This document shows, piece by piece, positions 1 to 12,816 of a stretch of DNA of 64,000 bases. Origin of the DNA: JABFWF01 sp035539135 (GTDB lineage: Bacteria; Pseudomonadota; Gammaproteobacteria; Xanthomonadales; Xanthomonadaceae). Under the pieces are notes generated by a model that had not been told where the DNA came from, searched no databases, and saw nothing but the letters and a program-made list of their open reading frames with translations. The position numbers and the translations under genes are program-made. The stretch's first letter is position 1; every line of letters starts with the position of its first letter. The stretch spans positions 1-64,000 of the forward strand of contig DATLJD010000009.1 of assembly GCA_035539135.1 (NCBI GenBank), read 5' to 3'.

Positions 1-1
1 C

Positions 2-5003
<5,002 letters not shown>

Positions 5004-5007
<4 letters not shown>

Positions 5008-5648
5008 GCGACGAGCCCGCCTGGCTGGACCGCATCGCGCACGACCTGCGTGGCCCGCTGATGCCGTTGCAGACCGCGGCCTACCTGCTGCGCAACGGTG
5101 GCCTCGACGCCGAGCGGCAGGCCGAGCTGGTGGACGTGATCGATCGCCAGACCCGCCAGCTCGCGCGCATGATCGACGAGCTGGGCGACTGGCTGCGCGC
5201 CAGCCAGCACCGGCTGATCGGCCATCGCGAATCCTGCGACCTGGCGTCGTTGCTCGACGCCGCCGCGGTCGGTGCCGGCGTACAGGCGCCGCCGGTCGAC
5301 GACCGCAGCGGCGACGCGCAGGTCGACGGCGATCCGCAACGCCTGGTGCAGTTGCTGCGCATCCTGCTTTCGTTCGCGAACGCCCTGTGCCACGGGGCCA
5401 CGCCCGCCGTCATCCTCGTCCGCGCCGACCGACGCCTGCGGATGGACTGGGAGATGGCCGGCGCCGCTGGAGCGGAGAACGTCGACGACCTGTTCACCCG
5501 CCCGCAGCACGACCCCTTCGACGGCGGCCTCGGGTTGCAGCTGCTGCTGGCGCGCGCGATCGCGCAGGCGCACGGCGGCCAGCTCGAGGCGATGGCCGCC
5601 GGCGAGGTGCTGCGCTTGCGCTGCGAGCTGCCGCTGGCCGAGGGCTGA
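5004..5648 (+). CDS. Small histidine kinase-like protein with degenerate ATPase domain
   Basis: A 214-residue protein starting at a GTG that overlaps the preceding stop (GTGA), with AGGAGAG 7 nt upstream, so it is translationally coupled. The N-terminus has a HisKA-type H-box (RIAHDLRGPLMPL). The C-terminal half aligns in layout with HATPase_c but has lost key residues: the N-box reads RILLSFANAL instead of NLLxNA, and no DxGxG G1 box is present. Only a G2-like GGLGLQLLLARAI and a following AHGG remain. It may be a phosphotransfer or pseudokinase partner of the two upstream proteins rather than an active kinase (inference). No membrane segments are seen. Confidence 0.8.
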
Positions 5649-5698
5649 AGCCGCGTCGCGGCACCGGGCGAGGCCAGGATCGCCGCACAGCGGCGCCT

Positions 5699-5812
5699 AC
5701 CCTCGCGCTTCGCGCGTCCACCTTTCCCGCAAGCGGGAGAGGTGAAAAGTCCGATCGTTCCCCGCGCGGCCTGCAGTCCCCCTCTCCCGCGTGCGGGCAG
5801 GGCCCGGGGTGG
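5699..5812. repeat. Two REP-like palindromes downstream of the kinase genes
   Basis: The gap between the kinase-like gene and batD holds two palindromes. At 5721-5742 CCTTTCCCGC and GCGGGAGAGG flank AA, preceded by a CGCGCTTCGCGCG mini-palindrome (subtype C layout). At 5781-5802 CCTCTCCCGC is followed by a mismatched arm GCGGGCAGGG. Both lie between convergent genes, a typical REP position where they could act as mRNA 3' stabilisers or terminators. Confidence 0.75.
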
Positions 5813-5819
5813 AAGGAGT

Positions 5820-7493
5820 TCAGTCGCCGGGGTACAGCGGCGGCAGCAGCTCGCGGCGGGACGCGGCCCTGGGTTGCTCGCGGATGCCGTCGCGGAAGAC
5901 CTCGCGCAGGACCGCGCGCGCACGCGCCGGATCGCCATCGCCCCAGCGCGCGCGCTGCAACTGGTCGACCGCCTGCCGCTGCCATGCGTCCGCGAGCCGG
6001 GTGCGCAGCGCGTCGAGGTCGCGCACCGGCGGCGTGGCCGCCGCGCACAGCGCGTCCGCGATGTCACCGAGGTCGCCGCGCTCCAGCGCCTTCGCCAGCC
6101 CCCGCCGATCCGCCGGCGGCGCCTGCGCACCGGGTTCGGCCGACACCGACACCGGAGGGCGCGCGCGATCCGGCAGGTCACCGCGCCGGCGCAAGGCCCA
6201 GCCCAGGGTCAGCAGCCACAGCACGGCGAAGCCGACCGCGAGCCAGGCCCACGGACGCGCGGCCATGCGCCAGTCCCGCGTGGCGGTGGGTTGCCCGCTG
6301 CTCGTTTCCGCCGTTTGCGCTGGCACCGATGCGCCCGGCTTGTCCGGCGTCGCGCCCGGCGCGACCTTCAGCACCAGGTCCGGCAGCGACGCGGTGCGCG
6401 CCGTGCCCGCGCGCACGTCCCACCAGGACAACGTCGGCCCCGCGATGCGCAGGCGCCCGGCCCGCGTCGGCACGACGGAGAAGCGCCGGGTCAGCTGCAC
6501 CTGCGGCCGCCCGTCGGCGAAGCGCTCGTCCGCCTGCACCGGATCGGCGAACACCTGCGCGCCATCGGCCTGCAACTGCAGTTCCGGCAGTTGCGCGGCG
6601 GTCGCGCCGTCGGCTTCCAGCTGCACGACGACGGTCGCCGCCTCGCCGGCGCGCAGCGACTGCGGCGTGGTCGACCAGCGCAGGGTGAGCGCGCGCAGCG
6701 GCAGCCACGGCTGCGGCGCATTCGCCGGGATCGGACGCACCCGCAGGAAGCGCGGCGGGCTGGTCGCGCGCAGGTCCTCGTCGCCGCCGAGCAGGTCGTC
6801 GAAGAAGCCGCCGACGCCGCGGCCGCTGAAGCGCGCGCCGGGGATGGTGAGCGTGCCGCTGCGTTCGGGGATCAGCAGGTAGTGCCGCTCCAGCACGCGG
6901 TAATGGCGTCCGCCGAGGTCGCGCTCGTACTGCACGTCCTCGCCCACGCGCTGCAGCGAGGCGCCCTCCGGTGCGGGCTGGTCGAGCTGGCCGGACACCA
7001 GCGCGGTCGCGTAGTACAGGCGCACGGTATAGCCGACCGCCTGCTGCGCGTAGGGCGATTGCGCGTCGGCTTCGGCTTCGACGAAGACGACGTCGCCGGC
7101 GCGTGCGGGGGCCGCCTGCGGCGCGGTGACGGTCAGGGTGAGCGACTGGGTGCGCTCGCGACCGACGCGCAGCGGCGGGATGGCAAGCACGCCTTCGCGC
7201 TTCGGCTGCAGGGCGACGCCGTACAGCACGCGCACGCTGGTGCGTCCGTTGACCATCTCGATCTGGCGGCTGCTGGTGTTGCCGCTGACGGTGAAGTCGC
7301 CGCTCAGCGGCGCGTAGTCGGGCGCGCCCGCGGTGGCCTGGTCGGTTTCGATGTTGAGGGTGGCGGTTTCGTCCGCGCCGATGCGGTCGCGGTCCAGCCA
7401 GGCGCGGGTATGCGCGCCCGCGGGGATGGCCGACAGCAGCCCGGCCGCGAACAGCAGCGTGCGCGCCGCGAAGGCGATCGCTTCGAATCGCAT
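5820..7493 (-). CDS. batD: BatD-like protein (oxygen-tolerance family)
   Basis: A 557-residue envelope protein with an N-terminal signal segment (AARTLLFAAGLLSAIPAGA) and an immunoglobulin-like periplasmic body; the TATLNIETDQ and VSGNTSSRQIEMVNG regions are typical of BatD. A transmembrane helix near residues 415-435 (WAWLAVGFAVLWLLTLGWAL) is followed by a cytoplasmic tail. BatD is the last member of moxR-bat operons, thought to assemble with the VWA proteins BatA and BatB at the inner membrane; its biochemical role is unproven. The ATG at 7493 is preferred because AGGAGGG sits 7 nt upstream; a GTG three bases earlier is also possible. It overlaps the batB stop. Confidence 0.85.
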   Translation of the reverse strand: MRFEAIAFAARTLLFAAGLLSAIPAGAHTRAWLDRDRIGADETATLNIETDQATAGAPDYAPLSGDFTVSGNTSSRQIEMVNGRTSVRVLYGVALQPKREGVLAIPPLRVGRERTQSLTLTVTAPQAAPARAGDVVFVEAEADAQSPYAQQAVGYTVRLYYATALVSGQLDQPAPEGASLQRVGEDVQYERDLGGRHYRVLERHYLLIPERSGTLTIPGARFSGRGVGGFFDDLLGGDEDLRATSPPRFLRVRPIPANAPQPWLPLRALTLRWSTTPQSLRAGEAATVVVQLEADGATAAQLPELQLQADGAQVFADPVQADERFADGRPQVQLTRRFSVVPTRAGRLRIAGPTLSWWDVRAGTARTASLPDLVLKVAPGATPDKPGASVPAQTAETSSGQPTATRDWRMAARPWAWLAVGFAVLWLLTLGWALRRRGDLPDRARPPVSVSAEPGAQAPPADRRGLAKALERGDLGDIADALCAAATPPVRDLDALRTRLADAWQRQAVDQLQRARWGDGDPARARAVLREVFRDGIREQPRAASRRELLPPLYPGD

Positions 7494-9247
7494 CACTCGC
7501 CCTCCTGCTGGCGGCGCTCGTGCTCCAGCCGGAACCTGGCGCGCAGCAGCCCGCCCGGATCGTCGGGAATGCGCCGCAGCCAGGCTTCGTTGGCGAGGCG
7601 CCGCTCGCGCTCGGCCGGGGTTTCGCCGGGACGGGCCCGTTGCGGCACCTGCGCCTTGCCTTGCTCGCCCTGCAACGCCTGGCGCATGCGCTCGCGCTGG
7701 GCGGCGTCCGCGCGCTGCTGCGCTGCGGCGTCGGCGGATGCTTCCGCCTGCTCGCCTCGCTCACCCTTTAGCGCCTGCCTTGGTTGCGCGCCCGCCTGCT
7801 CCGGCGCGCGCCGGCGCGGCTGCCCCCGCGCCTCCCCATCCTGTCCCTGCTGCGTCGGATCCGGCCGGCCCTGTTGGTCCTGCTTGTCCTGCTTGCCGCC
7901 CTGGCGCCGCTGGCCCTGCCCACGCTGTTGCTTGTCGCCACCGCCGCCCTGCTGCTTGCGCTGCAGCGCGCGCCGCACCGCCTCGCGGTTGGCGATCGCA
8001 TCGCGCATGCCTGGCTGCAGGGACAACGCCTGGTCGTAGGCGGCGATCGCGGCGCGGTAGTCGCCGGCCTTCGCCAGCGCATTGCCGCGGTTGTAGGCGG
8101 CGTCGGCGCCGGGCAGGTCGCGCCAGGACGCCAGCGCCTCGTCGTACGCGCCGCGCCGATAGGCTTCGACGCCGGCTTCCATGCGCGCATGCGCCTGCTG
8201 GTCGGGACGCAGCCACCAGTCGCCGCTGGCCTGGGCCGGCTGCCACGGCAGCCAGGCGCACACCAGCAGCGCGGCGAACACGCCACCGCGACGGAACGCG
8301 AACGCGGCGAGCAACAACGCCGGCAGCAGCAACCAGTACCCCTGATCGCGCCACAGCAGGGTCGTCGACGCACCGGTGGCCAGCGCCGCGCCTGCCCGTG
8401 GATCGAGCACGCCGAGCGCTTCGAGGTCGGCGTCGCCCGCCACCAGCGTGGCGTAGCGCCCGCCGCCGGCGGCGGCGAGCGCGCGCAGCGTGGGCGCCTC
8501 CAGCCGCGCCCGCGTGATCGCGCCGTTCGCGTCGCGGTAGACGGCGCCCTGCGCGGTGCCGAGCCCGAGCACCGACACCCGGTAGCCCGCGGCCGCGGCC
8601 TTGCGCGCGGCGCCAGCGGCGTCGCCACCGGTCTCGCCGGTGAGCAGCAGGATATCGCCGCGGGTGAAGCCGGCCTGCTCCAGCAGCCGCGCCGACCACG
8701 CGATCGCGCTGGCCGCGTCGCTGCCGTCCAGCGGCATCACGTCCGGCGCCAATGCGTCCAGCAACAGGGCGACGTTGGCGGCGTCGTCGGTCAGCGGGGC
8801 AACGGTGTAGGCGTCGCCCGCGTAGGCGACCAGCGCGACCTGGCCGCCGGCGCGCATCTCCAGCAGGCGCGCGATCTTGGCCTTCGCCTGGGCCAGGCGC
8901 GAGGGCGGCAGGTCGGCGGCGAGCGCGGCGCTGGACAGGTCGAGCGCGATCACCAGCGGCGCGCGCTGCTGCCACAGCGGCTGCGCGTCGCGCCGCCAGG
9001 ACGGCCCGGCGAGCGCGCACACCAGCAGCGTCGCCGCCAGCAGCGCCAGCACGGGCGAGAGGCGTGCACGCGTGCCGGCAGGCGCGGCCAGCAGCGCCGG
9101 CAGCAGGTGCGGATCGACCAGTTCGCGCCACACGCCCTGCGCGGCGCGGCGCCGGTGCCACCACCAGGCCAGCAGCGGCAGTGCGGCCAGCGCCCACAGC
9201 CACTCCGGGCGCAGCCAGTGCAGCGGCAGCCACGCGGACGGGTTCAT
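7493..9247 (-). CDS. batB: BatB-like VWA protein fused to TPR/BatC-like tail
   Basis: A 584-residue inner-membrane protein. N-terminal hydrophobic segments (LWALAALPLLAWWW; VLALLAATLLVCALAG) are followed by a von Willebrand A domain starting LVIALDLSSAALA. A further membrane helix (YWLLLPALLLAAFAF) leads to TPR-like units (RMEAGVEAYRRGAYDEALAS; AAYNRGNALAKAGDYRAAI). The C-terminus is long and rich in Gln, Gly and Arg, like BatC. The MIDAS metal motif is degenerate: DLSSA replaces DxSxS and LLTGE replaces the usual LLTDG, so metal binding is doubtful here whereas BatA keeps it. The ATG overlaps the batA stop by 4 nt. The layout matches the BatB-BatC fusion seen in other gammaproteobacteria. 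Confidence 0.87.
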   Translation of the reverse strand: MNPSAWLPLHWLRPEWLWALAALPLLAWWWHRRRAAQGVWRELVDPHLLPALLAAPAGTRARLSPVLALLAATLLVCALAGPSWRRDAQPLWQQRAPLVIALDLSSAALAADLPPSRLAQAKAKIARLLEMRAGGQVALVAYAGDAYTVAPLTDDAANVALLLDALAPDVMPLDGSDAASAIAWSARLLEQAGFTRGDILLLTGETGGDAAGAARKAAAAGYRVSVLGLGTAQGAVYRDANGAITRARLEAPTLRALAAAGGGRYATLVAGDADLEALGVLDPRAGAALATGASTTLLWRDQGYWLLLPALLLAAFAFRRGGVFAALLVCAWLPWQPAQASGDWWLRPDQQAHARMEAGVEAYRRGAYDEALASWRDLPGADAAYNRGNALAKAGDYRAAIAAYDQALSLQPGMRDAIANREAVRRALQRKQQGGGGDKQQRGQGQRRQGGKQDKQDQQGRPDPTQQGQDGEARGQPRRRAPEQAGAQPRQALKGERGEQAEASADAAAQQRADAAQRERMRQALQGEQGKAQVPQRARPGETPAERERRLANEAWLRRIPDDPGGLLRARFRLEHERRQQEGE

Positions 9248-10260
9248 GCCGTCCTCCGCCGCGGCAGCGCGAGCGCCAGCACGCCGCACAGCAGGGCCGC
9301 GCCGAGCGGCAGCGGATAGCGTTCGATGCGCGGGCGCACCTGCCGGCCCGGCTCGCGGATGGGTTCGAGGCGGTCGATCTCGGCGTAGATGCCGGCCAGC
9401 TGTCCGGTGTCGCGCGCGCGGAAGAAGCGGCCGCCGGTGAGCGACGCGATGCGTTGCAGGGTCGCCTCGTCGATGTCCTCGCCGCCGAGCTGGATCGGCA
9501 TGCCGAACACCGACAGCTGGCGGCCGTCGCCGCCGAAGGCGATCGCATGGACGCGCACGCCGGCATCGCGCGCGATCGCCGCGGCCTTGAGCGGATCCAG
9601 CTGGCCGGCGGTGTTGACGCCGTCGGTGAGCAGGATCAGCACGCGCTCGCCGCGCGGCTGCGCGCGCAGGCGCTTGACCGCGAGTCCGATCGCGTCGCCG
9701 ATCGCGGTCGCGCGGCCGGCGAGGCCGACGACGGTATCGGCGAGTTGCTGGCGCACGCTGGCGAGGTCGCGGGTGAGCGGGGTGAGCGCGTAGGCGCGGT
9801 CGCCGAACACGATCAGGCCGACCCGGTCGCCGGCGCGGCGGTCGAGGAAGTCGGCGAGCACCGCCTTCGCCGCGGTCAGGCGATCCACCGCCATGCCGCC
9901 GAGCGCCATGTCCTCGTCGCGCATGCTGCCCGACAGGTCCACCGCCAACATCAGGTCGCGCGCGGCCTGCGGCGGCTGCACCGGCGGTCCGAGCTGTTGC
10001 GGGCGGGCGGCGGCCAGGCACAGCAGCGCCCACGCCAGCCACGCCAGCGCGCCCGGGCCGCGCGCGTGGCGCGCGCCGGCCCGCGCGGCGGCGATCGAGG
10101 AGATGCGTTCGCCGTAAGGCACCTTCAGCGCTGGCATCGTGCCCGGCGCGGGCGACAACAACAGGCGCAGCAGCCACGGCAATGGCAACGCCAGCAGCAG
10201 CCACGGCCAGGCGAAGCCGTCGAAGCCCTGCATGCCCGGCAGCGACGCGAGCCACGCCAT
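9244..10260 (-). CDS. batA: BatA-like VWA domain membrane protein
   Basis: A 338-residue protein with an N-terminal hydrophobic hairpin (PWLLLALPLPWLLRLLL and ALAWLAWALLCLAAARP), a complete VWA domain and a C-terminal helix (PLPLGAALLCGVLALALP). The MIDAS motif is intact: DLSGS in LMLAVDLSGSMRDED, a Thr in ALTPLTRD and the LLTDG strand. It fits a BatA protein displaying its VWA domain in the periplasm. Start ATG 10260 overlaps the preceding stop (TGATG); a TTG three bases upstream is the alternative. The pairing of an intact BatA MIDAS with a degenerate BatB MIDAS suggests the two domains bind different partners (inference). Confidence 0.9.
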   Translation of the reverse strand: MAWLASLPGMQGFDGFAWPWLLLALPLPWLLRLLLSPAPGTMPALKVPYGERISSIAAARAGARHARGPGALAWLAWALLCLAAARPQQLGPPVQPPQAARDLMLAVDLSGSMRDEDMALGGMAVDRLTAAKAVLADFLDRRAGDRVGLIVFGDRAYALTPLTRDLASVRQQLADTVVGLAGRATAIGDAIGLAVKRLRAQPRGERVLILLTDGVNTAGQLDPLKAAAIARDAGVRVHAIAFGGDGRQLSVFGMPIQLGGEDIDEATLQRIASLTGGRFFRARDTGQLAGIYAEIDRLEPIREPGRQVRPRIERYPLPLGAALLCGVLALALPRRRTA

Positions 10261-10715
10261 CAATGCGGCTCCATCCAGCGCAGGAAGCGCTCGCGCGCGA
10301 CCTCGTGGAGTGCCCGCAGCGCCGGCGCCGGCACCTCGCGCCGGTAACCGCCGTCGCGCAGCAACGCCCCCGCGCCCGCGCTGAAGGCAGGCACCGGCAT
10401 GCCCTCATCGAGGAAGCGTAGCCAATCGTCGCCGAGCAGCGTATCGGCGCGCGGATCCACCGTGCGCGCGGCGCGACGCAGCAGTTCGGACATCGCCGCG
10501 ACCTGTTCGGCCGGCGCCTGCGCCCGCGCGACCGTGTCGTCGAACAGGCGGACCAGCGCGCGCCGGCGCTGCCGCCGGCGCCAGGCGCGCCACGCGAACC
10601 AGGCGGCCGCCAGCAGCACCAGCGCGGCGAGCAGCCACCAGCCCGGCGCCGGCGGCCACCAGCCGGGCGCGGGCGGCTGGTGGATGTCGCGCAGGACCAG
10701 GGCGTCCGCGTTCAT
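10260..10715 (-). CDS. DUF4381 membrane protein of the Bat operon
   Basis: A 151-residue protein with a Pro/Trp-rich N-terminus, in which PPAPGWW occurs twice in near-tandem (PAPGWWPPAPGWW), one membrane helix (LLAALVLLAAAWFAWRAW) and a basic stretch RRRQRRR. A soluble C-terminal part of about 85 residues follows. Size, helix position and place between the DUF58 and batA genes match the DUF4381 family found in moxR operons. Its function is unknown; a scaffold or accessory role beside the VWA proteins is inferred from linkage. Start and stop each overlap a neighbour by a few bases. Confidence 0.82.
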   Translation of the reverse strand: MNADALVLRDIHQPPAPGWWPPAPGWWLLAALVLLAAAWFAWRAWRRRQRRRALVRLFDDTVARAQAPAEQVAAMSELLRRAARTVDPRADTLLGDDWLRFLDEGMPVPAFSAGAGALLRDGGYRREVPAPALRALHEVARERFLRWMEPH

Positions 10716-11617
10716 GCCGCGCGCCTCGCGCCGAGCAGCGGCAGCCAGGCGTCGCTGGGCGCATCGGTGGCGAGCACCTGCGCGCGCACGCCGCGCGCGG
10801 GCAGCGCGGAGAGCGCCGCCTCGACCGGCGCGGTGAATGCCTGCCGCCAGCGCTGGCGCTGCGGCGCGGCGGCGAGGTCGAGCTCGACCCGGCCGTGCTC
10901 CGACTGGAACGGCAGCAATTCGCGCGGCGGCGCGAGTTCCAGCGGATCGGCGAACAGCAGCACGACCACCTCGTTGTGCGCCGCAAGCGCCGGCCAGCGC
11001 TGCGTGGGCACCGCGGCGACGCTCGCCGGGTCCGCGAGCACGACCGCGCGCGAGCCCGGCCGCAGCAGGCGCCGCGCGTGTTCCAGCGCCACCTCCAGCC
11101 CGGCGTCGTCAGCGGGCGGCCGCGCGTACCAGCGCACCAGCGCGTCGAGCGTGCGCAGCGCGCCGCGCGGCCCGGCCGCCGGCGCGACCGGCGCCTCGCG
11201 CGCACTGCCGCGCAGCGCGGCGACACGGTCGCCGTCGCGCACCGCGAGCCACGCCGCCAGCGCGCCGGCGCGCGCCGCCTGCACCGACTTGAAGCGCACG
11301 CGGGTGCCGAAGTACAGCGCCGGCGCGGTGTCGGCGACCACCAGGGTCAGCCGCTCGCGCTCTGCCTGGAACAGCTTGGTGTGCGGGCGCCCGCTGCGCG
11401 CGGTCAATCGCCAGTCCATGTGGCGGGCGTCGTCGCCACGCGCGTACTCGCGCGACTCGGCGTATTCCATGCCGCGCCCGCGCAGCGGCGACGCCGCCTG
11501 CCCGCTCACGCCGTGCCGCCCGCGCCGGGCGCTGGCGCGGCCCTGCACCAGTGCGCGCAGGCCGATCAGTTCGGCCAGCGTCGGCACCACGCCGTCGGCG
11601 GGCTGCGGCTCAGGCAA
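10712..11617 (-). CDS. DUF58 domain protein (MoxR partner)
   Basis: A 301-residue soluble protein carrying the DUF58 signature: GRGMEYAESREYARGDDARH, then DWRLTARSGRPHTKLF. The C-terminal half has a VWA-like fold. DUF58 proteins are coupled to MoxR AAA+ ATPases and are thought to be chaperone substrates or adaptors. The start appears to be TTG at 11617 with GGGAG 10 nt upstream; no in-frame ATG lies close enough to preserve the N-terminal helix. The gap to moxR is 56 nt and the overlap with the DUF4381 gene is 4 nt, so it is co-transcribed. Confidence 0.87.
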   Translation of the reverse strand: MPEPQPADGVVPTLAELIGLRALVQGRASARRGRHGVSGQAASPLRGRGMEYAESREYARGDDARHMDWRLTARSGRPHTKLFQAERERLTLVVADTAPALYFGTRVRFKSVQAARAGALAAWLAVRDGDRVAALRGSAREAPVAPAAGPRGALRTLDALVRWYARPPADDAGLEVALEHARRLLRPGSRAVVLADPASVAAVPTQRWPALAAHNEVVVLLFADPLELAPPRELLPFQSEHGRVELDLAAAPQRQRWRQAFTAPVEAALSALPARGVRAQVLATDAPSDAWLPLLGARRAA

Positions 11618-11673
11618 GCGCTTCCATCTCCCTGCTGCGGCCGGACGAACTCATGGCGTACGCATCGCCGTGC

Positions 11674-12666
11674 TCAGGGCACCGGCACCACGTCGAGCAT
11701 CGCCTGCACGATGCGGTCGCCGTCCCAGCCTTCGGCGGTCGCCTCGTAGCTGGGCAGCACGCGGTGGCGCAGCACGTCGGGCGCGACAGCGCGCACGTCC
11801 TCGGGGGTGACGAAGTCGCGTCCGGCCAGCCAGGCCCGCGCACGCGCGCAACGCTCCAGCGCGATCGAGCCGCGCGGGCTCGCGCCCCACGCGATCCGGC
11901 GCGCGAGCGCGGCGTCATGGCGGGCGGCGTCGCGCGAGGCCAGCACCAGCTCGATGACGTAACGTTCCAGCGCCGGCGCGAAGTGCAGTTCGAGTACCTG
12001 CGCGCGCGCCGCGAACACGTCCTCCAGCGGCATTCGCGTGCCTCCCGCTTCCGCCGGCGCAAGGGTCGCGCGCGCGCGCTCGCGCGCAAGCCGCAGGATC
12101 TCGCCTTCCACCGCCGCGTCCGGATAGCCGATCCGCAGGTACATCAGGAAGCGGTCCAGCTGCGCCTCCGGCAGCGGGAACGTGCCTTCCTGCTCGATCG
12201 GGTTCTGGGTCGCCATCACCAGGAACAGCGGCGGAAGCGGATAGGTCTGGCGGCCGACCGTCACCTGCCGCTCGCCCATCGCCTCCAGCAGCGCCGACTG
12301 CACCTTCGCCGGCGCGCGGTTGATTTCGTCGGCCAGCAGCAGCGGATGGAAGATCGGCCCGGGCTGGAATTCGAAGCGGCCCTCCTGCGGGCGCCAGACC
12401 TCGGTGCCGGTGAGGTCGGCCGGCAGCAGGTCGGGGGTGAACTGCACGCGCGCGAAGCCCGCGTCCAGGCGCGCCGCCAGCGCGCGGATGGCGCTGGTCT
12501 TGGCCAGGCCCGGCGCGCCTTCGACCAGCAGGTGGCCGTCGGCCAGCAGGGCGATCAGCAGGCGCTCGATCAGCGCCGACTGGCCGACGATCTCGGCCGA
12601 CAGCGCGTCGCGCAATCCGGCAAAGGCATCGGCGAGGCGGGAGGCGGGCTCGGCAGGACTGTCCAT
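11674..12666 (-). CDS. moxR: MoxR family AAA+ ATPase
   Basis: A 330-residue cytosolic AAA+ chaperone-like ATPase. Walker A is GAPGLAKTS, the Walker B region is LLLADEINRAPAKVQSALLE, sensor 1 is MATQNPIEQEGTFPLPEAQL, and the C-terminal lid carries ASPRGSIAL. The ATG at 12666 (MDSPAEP) was chosen because upstream residues of the longer frame are low-complexity and unlike the family. MoxR proteins act with VWA and DUF58 partners in maturation of complexes or in envelope stress tolerance. It is the first gene of the minus-strand Bat operon, so the operon promoter should lie between 12667 and the pilQ terminator. Confidence 0.93.
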   Translation of the reverse strand: MDSPAEPASRLADAFAGLRDALSAEIVGQSALIERLLIALLADGHLLVEGAPGLAKTSAIRALAARLDAGFARVQFTPDLLPADLTGTEVWRPQEGRFEFQPGPIFHPLLLADEINRAPAKVQSALLEAMGERQVTVGRQTYPLPPLFLVMATQNPIEQEGTFPLPEAQLDRFLMYLRIGYPDAAVEGEILRLARERARATLAPAEAGGTRMPLEDVFAARAQVLELHFAPALERYVIELVLASRDAARHDAALARRIAWGASPRGSIALERCARARAWLAGRDFVTPEDVRAVAPDVLRHRVLPSYEATAEGWDGDRIVQAMLDVVPVP

Positions 12667-12775
12667 GCGGCGGGGCGACGGGGCGGCGGCGCGGGCTGCG
12701 CCAGGAGCCAGTTTGACCCAACCGGGAGTGGATGGTTCAGCAAGGCCGCGCGCGGGCACCGGCGCGCACAAACGG

Positions 12776-12800
12776 AAAGGGCCCCGCGCGGGGGCCCTTT
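12776..12800 (-). terminator. Rho-independent terminator after pilQ
   Basis: A perfect 10-bp stem (AAAGGGCCCC pairing with GGGGCCCTTT) with a 5-nt loop, 17 nt beyond the pilQ stop. On the minus strand the stem ends in TTTCCGTTT. It closes the pilMNOPQ transcript and separates it from moxR. Confidence 0.85.
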
Positions 12801-12816
12801 CGGCGTGGGTGGCGCC

